A DNA stretch of 64,000 bases from Siphonodentalium dalli (taxonomy: Eukaryota > Mollusca > Scaphopoda > Gadilida > Siphonodentaliidae): contig CP136067.1 in NCBI GenBank assembly GCA_032622095.1, positions 128,977,990 to 129,041,989 of the forward strand, read 5' to 3'. Shown in pieces: positions 51,647-62,370 of the stretch. Each line of letters starts with the position of its first letter. Within the stretch, counting starts at the first letter, position 1. Made by a program: the position numbers and the translations under genes. The notes under the pieces were generated by a model. That model worked only from the letters and a program-made list of their open reading frames with translations, was not told the DNA's origin and did not search any database.

Positions 51647-52643
51647 TATGTTAACATGTAGTATGCACACGATTAGCTAAATATTTGTTCCGGTTCTATT
51701 TCATACTGAGTTTATGCTTTATATAGTTAACACTTTAATATCTCAGTGGATTCTCACCCATTCTATTCTAAATAAATAAATATAACATATTGTTAATTTG
51801 GTGGGATACTCTAAATTACTTCAACCATTTGATAACTGGATACTCATTGATGAGTATTTACTTGTTTCTCACCAATTCAATTATCAAAGGGTTAAGGCTG
51901 CATACGTATGTAGAATGACATAGATGAGTTATATTCTAAACTGAACAGGTTTTGATATCAGTGATGCCAAAATTGTGCAGAGTCTGGATCAAGTTAAATA
52001 GCAGAACCAAACTCAAGTTAATTATACCCTACATTAATATTCAATGGAGACCATAGTGATTGCAATGGACATAATGTTACATGCGTTGCACAATTTCTAC
52101 TTTGATATGTTATTCATACAAATTTTGGTTATTGCAAAATCACCCATTTTCAAACCATATATAGTCTCAATATTTGAGTCATATGTAGATATTATTTGAT
52201 AGAAGAGTTATTTTTGCCAGTTCTGTTAACTTCAAGGTGTAGACTTCACCAATAAAACGCACAATGCAGTTGCATGACCACTGTAACGGACAAAACAAAC
52301 TTATCATGCTACAATTCAATAAACCTAATATAAAAGTTCAAAACCAATTTGGGTTCTGATAAAAAAATACTCATACCATCTGGTTTTGATCAGGTTTTGA
52401 TCAAAACCCAAATTGGGTTTGATCCTTTGTCCCATATATGTAGCCAATTTAGGTTTTGATCAAACCCAAATACCAAATATTATGTTGATCAAAACCAAAA
52501 CTAAACTATAATATATTTTGATAAAACTATCGCCAAACTACCACTCACCATGCGGGAATTTAGTCAGAAAAAATTAGAACAAATAGTTTAGGAATATTTT
52601 TGTTTATTTTAACATTGGCAATGGAATTTTGAAATTTGTATAT
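51647..52643. repeat. Mostly unremarkable; dyad-rich patch at 52336-52505
   Basis: The phrase ggttttgatcaaaacc and partial copies (tttgatcaaacccaaat, ttgatcaaaaccaaaac) are scattered over 170 bp in both orientations. No gene was recognised. Confidence 0.6.
52603..52608 (-). terminator. Candidate polyadenylation signal AATAAA
   Basis: On the minus strand AATAAA lies about 36 bp beyond the stop codon of the reading frame at 52644-53152. Confidence 0.45.
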
Positions 52644-53152
52644 TCATTGTTGGGAGTATGTGATAGACGAGGGCTGCTCTTTACAGCAGATTTCCTCAAA
52701 TAAAGCAGACACCTTCCAGCAAAGCATCCATTCTTTGCTTACGTTCTTCTTCATAATACTTTGGAATTTGTCGTTCGTCACCACACTCCGCACGCCATAA
52801 TTGTCGAAGTTATCTTTGACCACCAGCTCCGCCTGTATATACCTGGACATGAAGTCTTGAATGATATATATCGAAGTCACAACGCCCGAACTGAGAAACA
52901 ATTCCAGGTCGAACAAAATCCATGCACCACAAACGAATGTCATACCCATAAGAAAACTGGCTACTGGTCCATACAGTTTCAATAAAAGACTGGTCAGGTT
53001 TAGATAAACATCCGCGAGACGTATGACGTGTGTTGCAATACCGTTTCTATATAGATTGATGCATCTGATACGAATATTGGCGCAATTTAGTTGCGAAGAT
53101 GTGTAGAGAGATGGCATAGTTGGTCTGTCGTTATACTTGTATCCCAGACAAT
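52644..53152 (-). CDS. Unidentified protein-coding exon, 5' part interrupted by a MITE
   Basis: This is the longest frame in the window not caused by a repeat, about 169 codons outside the transposon, ending in TGA. The protein is not recognised. It has one strong hydrophobic stretch (around LYGPVASFLMGMTFVCGAWI) followed by a polar C-terminal half with several cysteines (WMLCWK, EEICCKEQ). No ATG lies at the start. The frame runs from within the inverted end of the MITE at 53157-53448. On the other side of the MITE, 53449-53500 is open in the frame that would join once the insert and one TTAA are set aside, and encodes a hydrophobic run (FVIWIVLFTCVVN) resembling a signal peptide. An AATAAA lies just downstream. 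It may be a disrupted gene or a multi-exon gene whose 5' exon is damaged. Confidence 0.45.
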
Positions 53153-53156
53153 TTAA

Positions 53157-53448
53157 CCCTTTACCCAACAAACCGGCCAAAACCGGTCAAATAAAGCTTC
53201 AACAGCCTAAAATATCTTCGGTCTTCTCTTAGTCGACCATAGGTCGCCTCGCATATATAAGAGAATGCATTGGCCTAAAAAAAAAAATTTTTTAACACTT
53301 TTTACCATTTTTTCTTACATTCTTTAACAATTTTATAATTTTTAATGTGTTAAGCCAATGCATTCTCTTATATATGCGAGGCGACCTATGGTCGACTCGC
53401 ATATATAAGAGAATGCATTGGCACAGGGCCCTTCTGTTGGATAAAGGG
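53157..53448. mobile_element. TTAA-flanked MITE with CCCTTT ends (piggyBac-like), family J
   Basis: The element is 292 bp. TTAA lies at 53153-53156 and 53449-53452. The ends are CCCTTTACCCAACA and, inverted, CCCTTTATCCAACA. TTAA plus CCCTTT fits piggyBac-type termini. Inside it carries the same gccaatgcattctc...gcgag hairpins as family D, although the outer ends are unrelated to that family. It sits inside the reading frame described at 52644-53152. Confidence 0.85.
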
Positions 53449-53717
53449 TTAAGTTGACCACACAAGTAAACAGCACGATCCAAATTACAAACCTCTTCAA
53501 TTATAGAATCCAGGTATTTTTGTACGAAACCTTTTTTACTTTTATACTACAATTATGACACTATCTTGTTTAATATTGAATTTTCTATATATATATTTCA
53601 TATTATTTTGATGTTTTATGGCGATAAACGCAATTACTTTGTTATTGTTTCAATAACAAAATTATATTCTTTGGTATATAAAGGTCTAGATTAGATCCAG
53701 TGAAACAAAACAAAACT

Positions 53718-54714
53718 TGTGCTGAGTTAGATTTATGTGTTGTAGTTGTAGGCCTGGGCTGAGTTACGTTTTATGTGTTGTAGTTGTAGGCCTGGGCTGA
53801 GTTAGATATATGTGTTGTAGTTGTAGGCCTGGGCTGAGTTATATTTATGTGTTGTAGTTGTAGGCCTGGGCTGAGTTAGATTTATGTGTTGTAGTTGTAG
53901 GCCTGGGCTGAGTTAGATTTATGTGTTGTAGTTGTAGGCCTGGGCTGAGTTAGATTTATGTGTTGTAGTTGTAGGCCTGGGCTGAGTTAGATTTATGTGT
54001 TGTATTTGTAGGCCTGGGCTGAGTTAGATTTATGTGTTGTAGTTGTAGGCCTGGGCTGAGTTAGATTTATGTGTTGTAGTTGTAGGCCTGGGCTGAGTTA
54101 GATTTATGTGTTGTAGTTGTAGGCCTGGGCTGAGTTAGATTTATGTGTTGTAGTTGTAGGCCTGGGCTGAGTTAGATTTATGTGTTGTAGTTGTTGGCCT
54201 GGGCTGAGTTAGATTTATGTGTTGTAGTTGTAGGCCTGGGCTGAGTTAGATATATGTGTTGTAGTTGTAGGCCTGGGCTGAGTTAGATTTATGTGTTGTA
54301 GTTGTAGGCCTGGGCTGAGTTAGATTTATGTGTTGTAGTTGTAGGCCTGGGCTGAGTTAGAGTTATGTGTTGTAGTTGTAGGCCTGGGCTGAGTTAGATT
54401 TATGTGTTGTAGTTGTAGGCCTGGACTGAGTTAGATTTATGTGTTGTAGTTGTAGGCCTGGGCTGAGTTAGATTTATGTGTTGTAGTTGTTGGCCTGGGC
54501 TGAGTTAGATTTATGTGTTGTAGTTGTAGGCCTGGGCTGAGTTAGATTTATGTGTTGTAGTTGTAGGCCTGGGCTGAGTTAGATTTATGTGTTGTAGTTG
54601 TAGGCCTGGGCTGAGTTAGATTTATGTGTTGTAGTTGTAGGCCTGGGCTGAGTTATATTTATGTGTTGTAGTTGTAGGCCTGTGCTGAGTTATATTTATG
54701 TGTTGTAGGCCTGG
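53718..54714. repeat. 37-bp minisatellite, about 27 copies
   Basis: The unit is ctgagttagatttatgtgtt followed by gtagttgtaggcctggg. Variants are sparse, for example ttataatt/ttagata and ttggcc for taggcc. It ends 291 bp beyond the EF-hand stop codon on the minus strand. Confidence 0.96.
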
Positions 54715-54892
54715 AACCCTGAATACATCTTTAGATTTCGCGAGCCACTGAACAGTTCCTGTTTGCAACGCTTTTCGTTACACAAAGAGCACAAAGAGCG
54801 GAGATTGAACTCACGCTGATTTCGTTGGCAATAGCAACATACGTCATATGTCACACCTACGGGCATCTGAACGTGACAATTTTCAGTCATAT

Positions 54893-54898
54893 TTTAAT
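54893..54898 (-). terminator. Candidate polyadenylation signal ATTAAA of the EF-hand gene
   Basis: On the minus strand ATTAAA lies about 107 bp beyond the stop codon. A canonical AATAAA also overlaps the stop codon itself (55004-55009), but it would leave almost no 3' UTR. Confidence 0.35.
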
Positions 54899-55004
54899 TA
54901 ACAGTTGATGAATGAATCTGGATATGTACATGTAAACCGATTTATCGTGAGAGCTGACTGGCCGAACACATGATCCTTGAGCACTTTACTGCGGTCCTGG
55001 AACT

Positions 55005-55245
55005 TTATTTCGGGGCTGGAGCTTTGTATAGAGTCAAACGATACATGAGGTTAGCGAAAATTGCAAGGTCGATTTGTCCGTTATCGTCCACTGTCGTTTT
55101 GAGGAAGAAGGCTATTTCTTTGTCCTCCAAGTTACGTCCAGTACCCGTTTGCATGGCCTGTAACCCCGCTCGGGCTTCGTCAAGGTCAAGCTTCCCACTC
55201 TTGTCTGCATCTAGTTCCTCGAACTTTGCGACAATCGCTTGAGCA
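55005..55245 (-). CDS. EF-hand calcium-binding protein, last exon
   Basis: This exon encodes the C-terminal half of a small EF-hand Ca2+-binding protein, about 80 residues to TAA. The intron side reads tgtatttcag|TGCTCAAGCG. The first base completes an Arg codon begun by the exon at 56248-56451 (CG|T). The first hand has a canonical 12-residue loop, DADKSGKLDLDE, with acidic residues at 1, 3 and 12 and Gly at 6. The second hand (around TVDDNGQIDLAI) keeps the central Gly and Ile but lacks Asp at position 1 and Glu at position 12, so it probably does not bind Ca2+ well. The tail ends YKAPAPK. The family is certain. The orthologue is not, and a cytosolic Ca2+ sensor or buffer is the general inference. 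Confidence 0.85.
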
Positions 55246-56247
55246 CTGAAATACAAAAAAATTCAAGAACATTAAATGTTTTTAATTTATATGAACGGCA
55301 CTTCGTTATATTATGCATCTCTATGCTAAATGGATTCTCCAATTCAGTTATAACAGTATACAATGAAATGGTCAATTCATCATCTAGAGGGGCCTTCAGA
55401 CAAAAACAAGCAGACGACAAATCATAAAAGTGCAGAATGATTCCTATCGATTGGAGGGAAATGTTCACATAAGAAGTTCAACGAAACATACATATCACAT
55501 TTGGCTATATATTATAATAATAACAATGATGATGAAAGCGTAATTAAATGTATAATGTAAATACATTAAAATGTGAGTAACAGGTGGTCGGAAATCTAGA
55601 TTGATAAATGTCATATCAACTTCTCTTTTCTTTTGTTTTCATTTTTTGTTTTAGTTTTTGTTTCTTTTTTGTTGATAAACACATGTGCACACACACAAAA
55701 ACAAAAAAACAAACAAACAAACAAACAAAGTCATTGAAATGTGAACGTGTATAAGTAACAATTATCCAATTGTCACATTAACTACATGTACAATTGTACA
55801 TGCACTGGGCTTCAAATATGACCTATGTGATGTAAATACACTGTCAATGATGCTTTAGTATAGAAAGGGTTAAAAACCGGTTGATTAATTTTTGAAAAAT
55901 ATTAAAGACGATCTGAATAACCAGGAGCCTGAAATGTTGGACTTTTCTGTGGTTTGTGTACTTCTGAATAATGCAGGGATGTGGCTTTTGATTACGAACT
56001 TTTCTGAACTATGGGCATTCCAAATGGGGGGGGGGGGTATAAACAATGAATCCTCTCATAAAAGGGCCACTTGGTGTTCTTGATACCAAATTAAATATTT
56101 TATTTGTTCACTCGTTCTTGTGATCATAGCACACATCCGGGCAATCGGTAACTTGGAGGTCCCATCTCCGGATACAGCCGGCTTCGGCTTATCTCGAAGT
56201 CGCCCATGATCTAATGACACATTGACGTGAATTTGAATTTTACTCAC
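55246..56247 (-). other. Intron of the EF-hand gene
   Basis: The intron is 1002 bp, GTGAGT at the 5' end (minus strand, 56247 downwards) and CAG at 55246-55248. It contains an (AAAC)n-like patch at 55704-55730, a G-run at 56025-56037 and no recognisable transposon. Open frames inside are not supported. Confidence 0.8.
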
Positions 56248-56451
56248 CGTTCTCCCACACATTGGTAGAACTGTTGGAACTCCCATAAACTCATTGTTCC
56301 GTTTTTATCTTTGTCGAATGAATCAAACATGTCCGTAGCGTGTTGTTTTTCTAACCCGAATTCGTTGTGGAGCATCTCAATCGCAGCGTCTCTCGTTAGC
56401 TTTCGTACATTACTGTTCATGTATTTGTCAAATTTCGCCTGCACCTCTTTA
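56248..56451 (-). CDS. EF-hand calcium-binding protein, internal exon
   Basis: The exon is 204 bp, between ctaatttcag| at 56452-56454 and |GTGAGT at 56242-56247. It starts with the third base of a codon and ends with the first two of an Arg codon completed by 55245, so the reading frame is continuous. It encodes KEVQAKFDKYMNSNVRKLTR and onward, a degenerate first EF-hand with no usable loop, followed by a canonical second loop DKDKNGTMSLWE. The pattern degenerate-canonical-canonical-degenerate over about 148 residues suggests a four-hand protein with two Ca2+ sites. At least one upstream exon, supplying the start codon and the first two bases of the split codon, is needed and was not found. 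Confidence 0.85.
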
Positions 56452-56574
56452 CTGAAATTAGAAAGTTGCCATTATGTGCATGAATGCTATGTTCCAAAGA
56501 AAACCCCCTGAATTCACCGTGGTGTATAACAGTTCAGCACATTTCGTAAAGTTGTCTTCCCAGCATTGGTGGGG

Positions 56575-57695
56575 TGAGACTAGATCATGCCATGAATCTC
56601 TACTCTGTCTAACGCCCGTAGAGATCATATTCCACCAGTACAAAACCTTGGAACTTTTTGAAGTTTTGACAGGGAACCTTATAAAGTCGGAACAATAACG
56701 CGGGGAATATATTTCTCAACTATTCAGGGGGGGGGGGGGGGGGGTCGGAAAAAAAATTCAGGCACGTATGGCATTTTTTCCCTTTCGATCATTTTTTGTA
56801 CCCACCCACCCCCACCGCCAAATTATTTTCCGTTTTCGGCAGTTTTTTCCGACCATTTTTTGACACCCACCCCCCTTTTAACACTAAAACAGAGATTTGC
56901 GGGGGGAAATTCACTGTAAACAGCTGTATATGAATTTCTGTGCATACTATTTATCATGGATGTTAACATGGACATGTAAATAGGAATGAGTAATTTTGAG
57001 GTCATTCGGCCAAAAAAACATGGCTGCCAGCGGCCATCTTGGATTTCAAAATTTGCAACAAAATACAACACGATAACTGCCTGCAGTCAGTTTACCAGTT
57101 AGAATTACATTATTTCTCTCATTCAAACCGATTCAAAGTGGTTTTGAAGCCCAACTCATTGCCAAAACACTAAAAACAAGCAGGAATATTTTTTTTTAGT
57201 TGCGGAAAAAATTGCTTGTTGGTGGCTTTGACCACCCACCCACCCCGGCATACGTGCCGGAAGAAATTTTTTCACCCCCCCCCCTGAACTATTATCTGTT
57301 CCTTAATAATGTACTTCACAATGGGTGAATGTCCCAACTCAAAATTGCATGTTTTTCTATGACCTTTGTGAGCCGATATCGCAATAAACATTGGATTATT
57401 TACCCACGAGAAATGCTATAATTGTCAGCAACGCAAAGCAAAATCTCTGACAACTTCTGACAACTTCTCTTAAATCGTGAATTTCGAGTTGGGACCTTCA
57501 CCTACAGTAAAGTACATTATTAAGGAACCAGATAACAACTAAGAAATATATTCCCCGTGTTATTTTTTCGACTTTATACGATTCCCTGTCAAAACTTCAA
57601 AAAGTTCCAAGGTTTTGTACTGGTGTGATATGATCTCTACGGGCGTTAGACAGAGTAGAGATTCATGGCATGATCTAGGGTGAGACCAGATACTC
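56575..57695. repeat. Long imperfect palindrome interrupted by a transposon
   Basis: The left arm (56575-56724, continued at 57294-57343) and the right arm (57481-57690) are reverse complements over about 200 bp. Landmarks are ctctactctgtctaacgccc / gggcgttagacagagtagag and tccttaataatgtactt / aagtacattattaagga. The family E element at 56725-57286 lies inside the left arm. The unpaired centre is about 137 bp. The whole lies upstream of the EF-hand exon, probably in an intron. Confidence 0.88.
56725..57286. mobile_element. CAGG-ended MITE, family E, copy 4
   Basis: The element is 562 bp. It starts CAGG plus a G-run and ends in a C-run and CCTG. The 7-bp AACTATT lies on both sides (56718-56724, 57287-57293). 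Subterminal caggcacgtatgg and catacgtgccgg blocks are inverted. Confidence 0.88.
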
Positions 57696-58000
57696 TCTTT
57701 TAATGAACATTAATGGATTTCCATGCAGACAAAGCATTATTATCACCTCAATTCAACCACAAAACTGAATTAAATATGACAAGACATTGAATTACGCCAC
57801 TTCGTCAGTTTAGTCGTCTGTCGGTGAACATGTTGGTTTCCGGATGTCTTCTTTTTCGTGATTTATAGCCCTTGTCGGACATTTTTGGGAAACAGATTTC
57901 GTTTTCCGGATGATAACTTTAGTATTCGCTTTTCGATCGACTCACAACTTGGTATGCGGTTTAGTCACAAAAAAACAGAGGTCGTGTTCGAATATGGGGT
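57696..58000. other. No gene recognised
   Basis: The region includes the ccggatgataactttagta phrase near 57914, similar to one near 35964, typical of a dispersed repeat. Confidence 0.45.
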
Positions 58001-58400
58001 CGGCCTGTACCAGTCAAATCAGTTTGTCCCATTGTTCCCAAATAATAAGTGCTTCAAAATTATTCTGTCTCGGTCTGTCCCAGATCTTTCTACTGGGACA
58101 GGAAAATATCAAAGAAAAATATTATTTTTAATATGAAAAGATTAGAAATTGGTTTGTCTCGGCCTGTACCAGTCAAATCAGTTTGTCCTATGGTTCCCAA
58201 ATAAGAAGTGCTTCAAAATTATCCTGTCTCGGTCTGTCCCAGACCTTTCTATTGGGACAGGAAACATAGATAAAGAATATTTTTGAAATTGGTTTGTCAT
58301 ATGTTTCTGGAATGGATTCTCAGCGCAGGATAATTATACTGTCTCGCGGCCTCGCCTGTCTCGGCTTGTCCCAGGACTTATCACTGGGACAAAAATGCCG
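58001..58400 (+). repeat. Diverged tandem repeat with a hairpin in each unit
   Basis: The unit is about 158 bp. Phrases ggcctgtaccagtcaaatca and aagtgcttcaaaattat occur at 58002/58040 and again at 58161/58207. A third partial copy is near 58350. Each unit ends in a hairpin of the form ctgtcccag...ctgggacag. Open frames across it are not supported. Confidence 0.75.
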
Positions 58401-58821
58401 GTGTATTTTCTGTTGGCCACGTTTCTTGCCATATCTACCCGTGATACAACAGAGGAATATGGTGTCGAGTACAATGTCTACTCAACTCACTGAGAGAAAG
58501 AGAGATAGATAACAATTTCACTGAAGTAGCATGGTGCTCTTTAAAAAATAAATGATTTTTTTAAGCAGCGCATTTTCTATTTAAGCTTTTAACTTATCTC
58601 CGGTAACAGAGAATCACGAATGCTCGAATCTCTGCACTGGTATAATCCACGCCAATTGGGTACACATATACACATGCATGAGTTGCAGCAGTACATAGTG
58701 TGACTGCATGCTCATTAGGTACACATCTATAAACATACGCATGGGTTGCAGCAGTTGGGTGTGAATACGATGCAACAAAGAGGTTAACCACATGAAAATA
58801 ATCTCGAGAGAAATTTAACTG

Positions 58822-59063
58822 CAGGTATATATACGATGATGGATGCCAATTCTCTGATACATCACATTGCGCACCTGTTCTTTAGATATAAATTTCAGAT
58901 TGATTCCCCACATCAAACGAGTTTTATCTGTCGGGGGGGGGGGGGGGGAGATACGATGGGTGTTCGGTATACGTAATTTGTTCTCAGTTGGCATTCTCGT
59001 TGAGTCATTATGCTTAATACCTTGGCCGTCACGACGAATTAGGGTTCATTAGGTTTCAACATA
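58822..59063 (+). repeat. Duplicated segment, copy 1 (mate 60815-61047)
   Basis: Shared phrases with the mate include cagattgattccccacatca, gatgggtgttcggtat, tcgttgagtcattat and aattagggttcattaggttt. A G-run of about 17 at 58934-58950 replaces a short ccagagggagg in the mate. Orientation is the same. Confidence 0.8.
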
Positions 59064-59461
59064 TAGTACATGCAGGATTTCAAGAAGAAAGTTTTGTCTT
59101 CCAACAGTGTCCGAATCATAAAACGGAACCAGACGAACGTTACCGAAGACGCCCAAATTAACAAAAACGGGCAACTTTAGCCTAAAGTAAGACTATTTCA
59201 CTTATATATATCTAACATAGTTTTCATAAAACTTAGTTTTCATTTAAATGTATATAAATTTGTTTACAATCGTGACGAGAATGAGCTAACCTCACATCTA
59301 ACCAAACTACAGATAATTTCACGCACTTTCAAAATCTTAGTATAGCATATATAATATATATAATAATATTTCAGTTGTGAGATGCACACAATAAAATGTA
59401 TGTTTTGTTTGTGCTTTTTGTATATTGTGTTGTCATATTTACTATTAATCTATGTTTATTA

Positions 59462-59770
59462 TTAAAAAAACCCGTAGTACATGCAGTCGCCGAACTCTTT
59501 GAAACATGTTGAATGGAGCTGTATGATTTCCACTCCATCAACATTGATCTTCGCTATGGCCTTTACGGTGGCAAACATTGTAAAATCCCATTGACTGCAT
59601 CCATCATGGACAATCATATCGCAGGGATGTCTATCCGACCGACGACCACATATACCATGGCTATTGAGCCGCACAGAGATACTATATAGAAGTATCTCTG
59701 GCCGCACATAACATAAACCACCAGTTTTATAAAATAGTATCTCCGGGCCAATATGACTGCAGGTGTACAT
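59462..59770 (-). CDS. Weak candidate exon, unidentified
   Basis: The frame is open for about 102 codons. Its C-terminal half (around DFTMFATVKAIAKINVDGVE, ending YYGFF then TAA) reads like protein. The N-terminal half contains two diverged copies of a PEIL(F/L)Y phrase arising from a local DNA duplication. Possible acceptors (gg-atag|acatcc) exist but no donor or partner exon was matched. No family was recognised. Confidence 0.2.
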   Translation of the reverse strand: MYTCSHIGPEILFYKTGGLCYVRPEILLYSISVRLNSHGICGRRSDRHPCDMIVHDGCSQWDFTMFATVKAIAKINVDGVEIIQLHSTCFKEFGDCMYYGFF

Positions 59771-60814
59771 AGGGGTTATATAGTTGCTTCAATCTTTCTG
59801 GGAGATTCAGCACATATATGCTACATGCAGCGTGGTAAATGTACCATGTTTATAAAATAGTTCGCATTTAAAAAAAATGATGGATGGAAATTTCGGAAAT
59901 GGATGGATGAAAAGATGAAAAATTCGGAAATTAGTTAGCAAAGGAAAAATGGTATAAACAAGCAATATATTCCTAAAATAATGACAACGAAGGTGTCATT
60001 TTGAGATGACAACACTATATATCACCAGGATAGACTGTGTTATAAACCGGGCGGTCTACATGTTTATATATCTGTGACCTTCGCTGGAATTCACGACATG
60101 ACATGGTCAAGTCCAGTTGAATCGACCGCAACTATCCTGTAAATTAAGCCCCATGTAATGGCAGTGTAAACCACCTCACGCAATGAAGGGGTATATCACC
60201 TCACACACTGACAGTGAAAACCTCCAAGTTTATAAACTAGTCCCCGACGAATATGATTGCAAATCAACAGAGAGGCTACAGGTTATAATACACCAAATAC
60301 AAATTAGTAGAGTGATTTCCCCTGGGACCCTAGGATCAGCATAAAAAAAATCCTGGCAGCTGAATGGTCAATGATACATGGATGAAAAGTGCACGAAAAA
60401 ATGCACAAAAGTGTTTCCCGACGAGAAACATCAAATATAGCCACATGGTGAACGGTTAGGGCTGTCCAGTTGGCGAATAATTTATGGGAGGGGTTGGTGT
60501 TTTTTCGATGTAATTTTTGTCTCCATTTTAAGGGTAGTGTGACGTTTGTCAAGCTACAGTGTGACGCAATACGTTGACAAGTACTTTTGGTAACATTTTC
60601 GTGTGTCTAAAAGGACGTTCTTTAATTTGTAATACTCGTGCAAGGTCAACCATTTCCTGCGAATACAGGCCAGCGGGATTTGTTAACACTGAGGCCTATG
60701 CATATCATTTGGTATATTGTAACCTACATACTTTCTTCAATCATCCTTGGAGATTGAGTATATACTATACTACAGAGTAGTACATATATATGTATTATGC
60801 CAATTGTTGGAAAC
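59771..60814. repeat. Degenerate short repeats, no gene recognised
   Basis: The phrase tttataaaatagt or tttataaactagt recurs at about 59728, 59848 and 60229, with similar following sequence at the first and last (ccaatatgactgca / cgaatatgattgca). Confidence 0.45.
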
Positions 60815-61047
60815 AAAACGTATATACGATAGTGGATGCCAAATCACTGGCACATCACATTGTGCACCTTTGCCTTAGATCAAAATTCCAGATTGATTCC
60901 CCACATCAAAGGAGTTATATACCCAGAGGGAGGAGATGCGATGGGTGTTCGGTATCTGTAATTTGTTCTTAGTTGGATTCCTCGTTGAGTCATTATATTT
61001 AATAACTTGGCCGGCACAACGAATTAGGGTTCATTAGGTTTCGACAT
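60815..61047 (+). repeat. Duplicated segment, copy 2 (mate 58822-59063)
   Basis: This is a direct copy of the segment about 2 kb upstream with scattered substitutions. It ends at the same gttcattaggttt phrase, and the flanking sequence is unrelated on both sides. Confidence 0.8.
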
Positions 61048-61385
61048 GGTAACAGCAGGTCATCAAACTCGAAAAAAATATATGCTCCATTGCCAAGTGA
61101 TATTGTCAATTCCTTATTCCGTGGTTGCTATCGATAACGAAGGCAGGTATGTATTTGCACCAAGAGGGACTTCGTTTGAGAGGGAATGGGGTGTCCAGGC
61201 TGATTTCCCATTGTACACCGAAACTAAACTATATTTACAAACTATATAATGAAATGTGGGAATTCCATGTTCACTGTTCACAATCGCGTTAAACTGTTCC
61301 GTCAACTGGTACCCACTAATTTCTAACTATAAGAAACATTTCGTCCCAGTAACACACTGTGTTGTCGGATATTGATTTTATTTAA

Positions 61386-61885
61386 AGGCACGTGAGGCCT
61401 TAGTTGTCGAAAATATTCATATTTGTTCTAATCACCGTAAACAGAAAAACATTAAAACGCATACAGTTTCGTTCATATATACAATGACCATCACGTAAAC
61501 AGCATGTTATCATAAAGACCTACATGTACTATATTTTACCTAAGCAAGAGCCTGATTGTGTTACATAAGACAGCACAATGCTACTGGCTAATCACACACA
61601 AATGGCATAAACGCTCTTTATTAGTTCCATATCAGGATTCACCAACAAAGAACGCTCTTTATGGTTTACCATCATAATATAAACAAACACCAGAAAAGTA
61701 ACTTTTTATGCTTTTGTTTACATAACAATGGTCAAACATTTGATAATAACATACTGTTTATTCCATATGTCTTATTTGTATACGGACAAAGTCTGTCTAC
61801 ATTTTGATGTTCTTTCTGTTTGTGGCGGTTTTTGACGGGTGGAAATATTTTCACAGGATACCCACCGCCAAGGCCAACCGTACCT
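61386..61885 (-). mobile_element. TTAA-flanked MITE, family F, copy 2
   Basis: The element is 500 bp. TTAA lies at 61382-61385 and 61886-61889. It is the reverse complement of 31144-31637 over its length, with shared landmarks aaagagcgttc (inverted gaacgctcttt) and acagcatgttatcat. Confidence 0.87.
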
Positions 61886-61889
61886 TTAA

Positions 61890-62370
61890 ATGGTGAGCTA
61901 ATGGGATTAAACTTAATTAAAACAGAAAAAACTTAATCTTGTAATTGGTTTGATTAAATTTTACTCTTTCAGGGAGGTGAATCACGTGGTTTCGATGTTG
62001 GTGAGTACGACGCATCCAAAATGGCAGAGGGGAGTGCAAACACGCACAAACATAATATATGAGGAATTGACACAAAACATAGCATTTTGATTGTTACGAG
62101 CATATGCTAGTTTATTTTTAAAACTAGTTGATATCTTATTTGTTAGGAAATACTCAGTTGTTTTCTATAACATTCTGACCGAAGTTGCCAGTCGGAGGTT
62201 CGTGCAAAACACCAGTCCATACATCTTGGAGAATACTTCGACTGGCAACTGCATGGTCAAAATGTTAGAGCAAACAACTGTGAGTTTGGACAAAAATGAG
62301 GTATCAGCTTGTTTGAAAAATAGTATAGCCTATGCTCGAAGCTGCCAAGATACTATGTAATATTATACAA
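61890..62370. other. No gene recognised; one long-loop hairpin
   Basis: Within 62186-62250, agttgccagtcg pairs perfectly with cgactggcaact across about 45 bases. The forward open frame here has no support beyond its length, and the inverted repeat lies inside it. Confidence 0.5.

Noticed and set aside
53718-54714. CRISPR-like array of 37-bp repeats
   Set aside because: Units are contiguous without unique spacers, and the context is eukaryotic.
62091-62360. An 89-codon forward frame as a gene
   Set aside because: It has no splice signals or motif, and it overlaps a perfect 12-bp inverted repeat.
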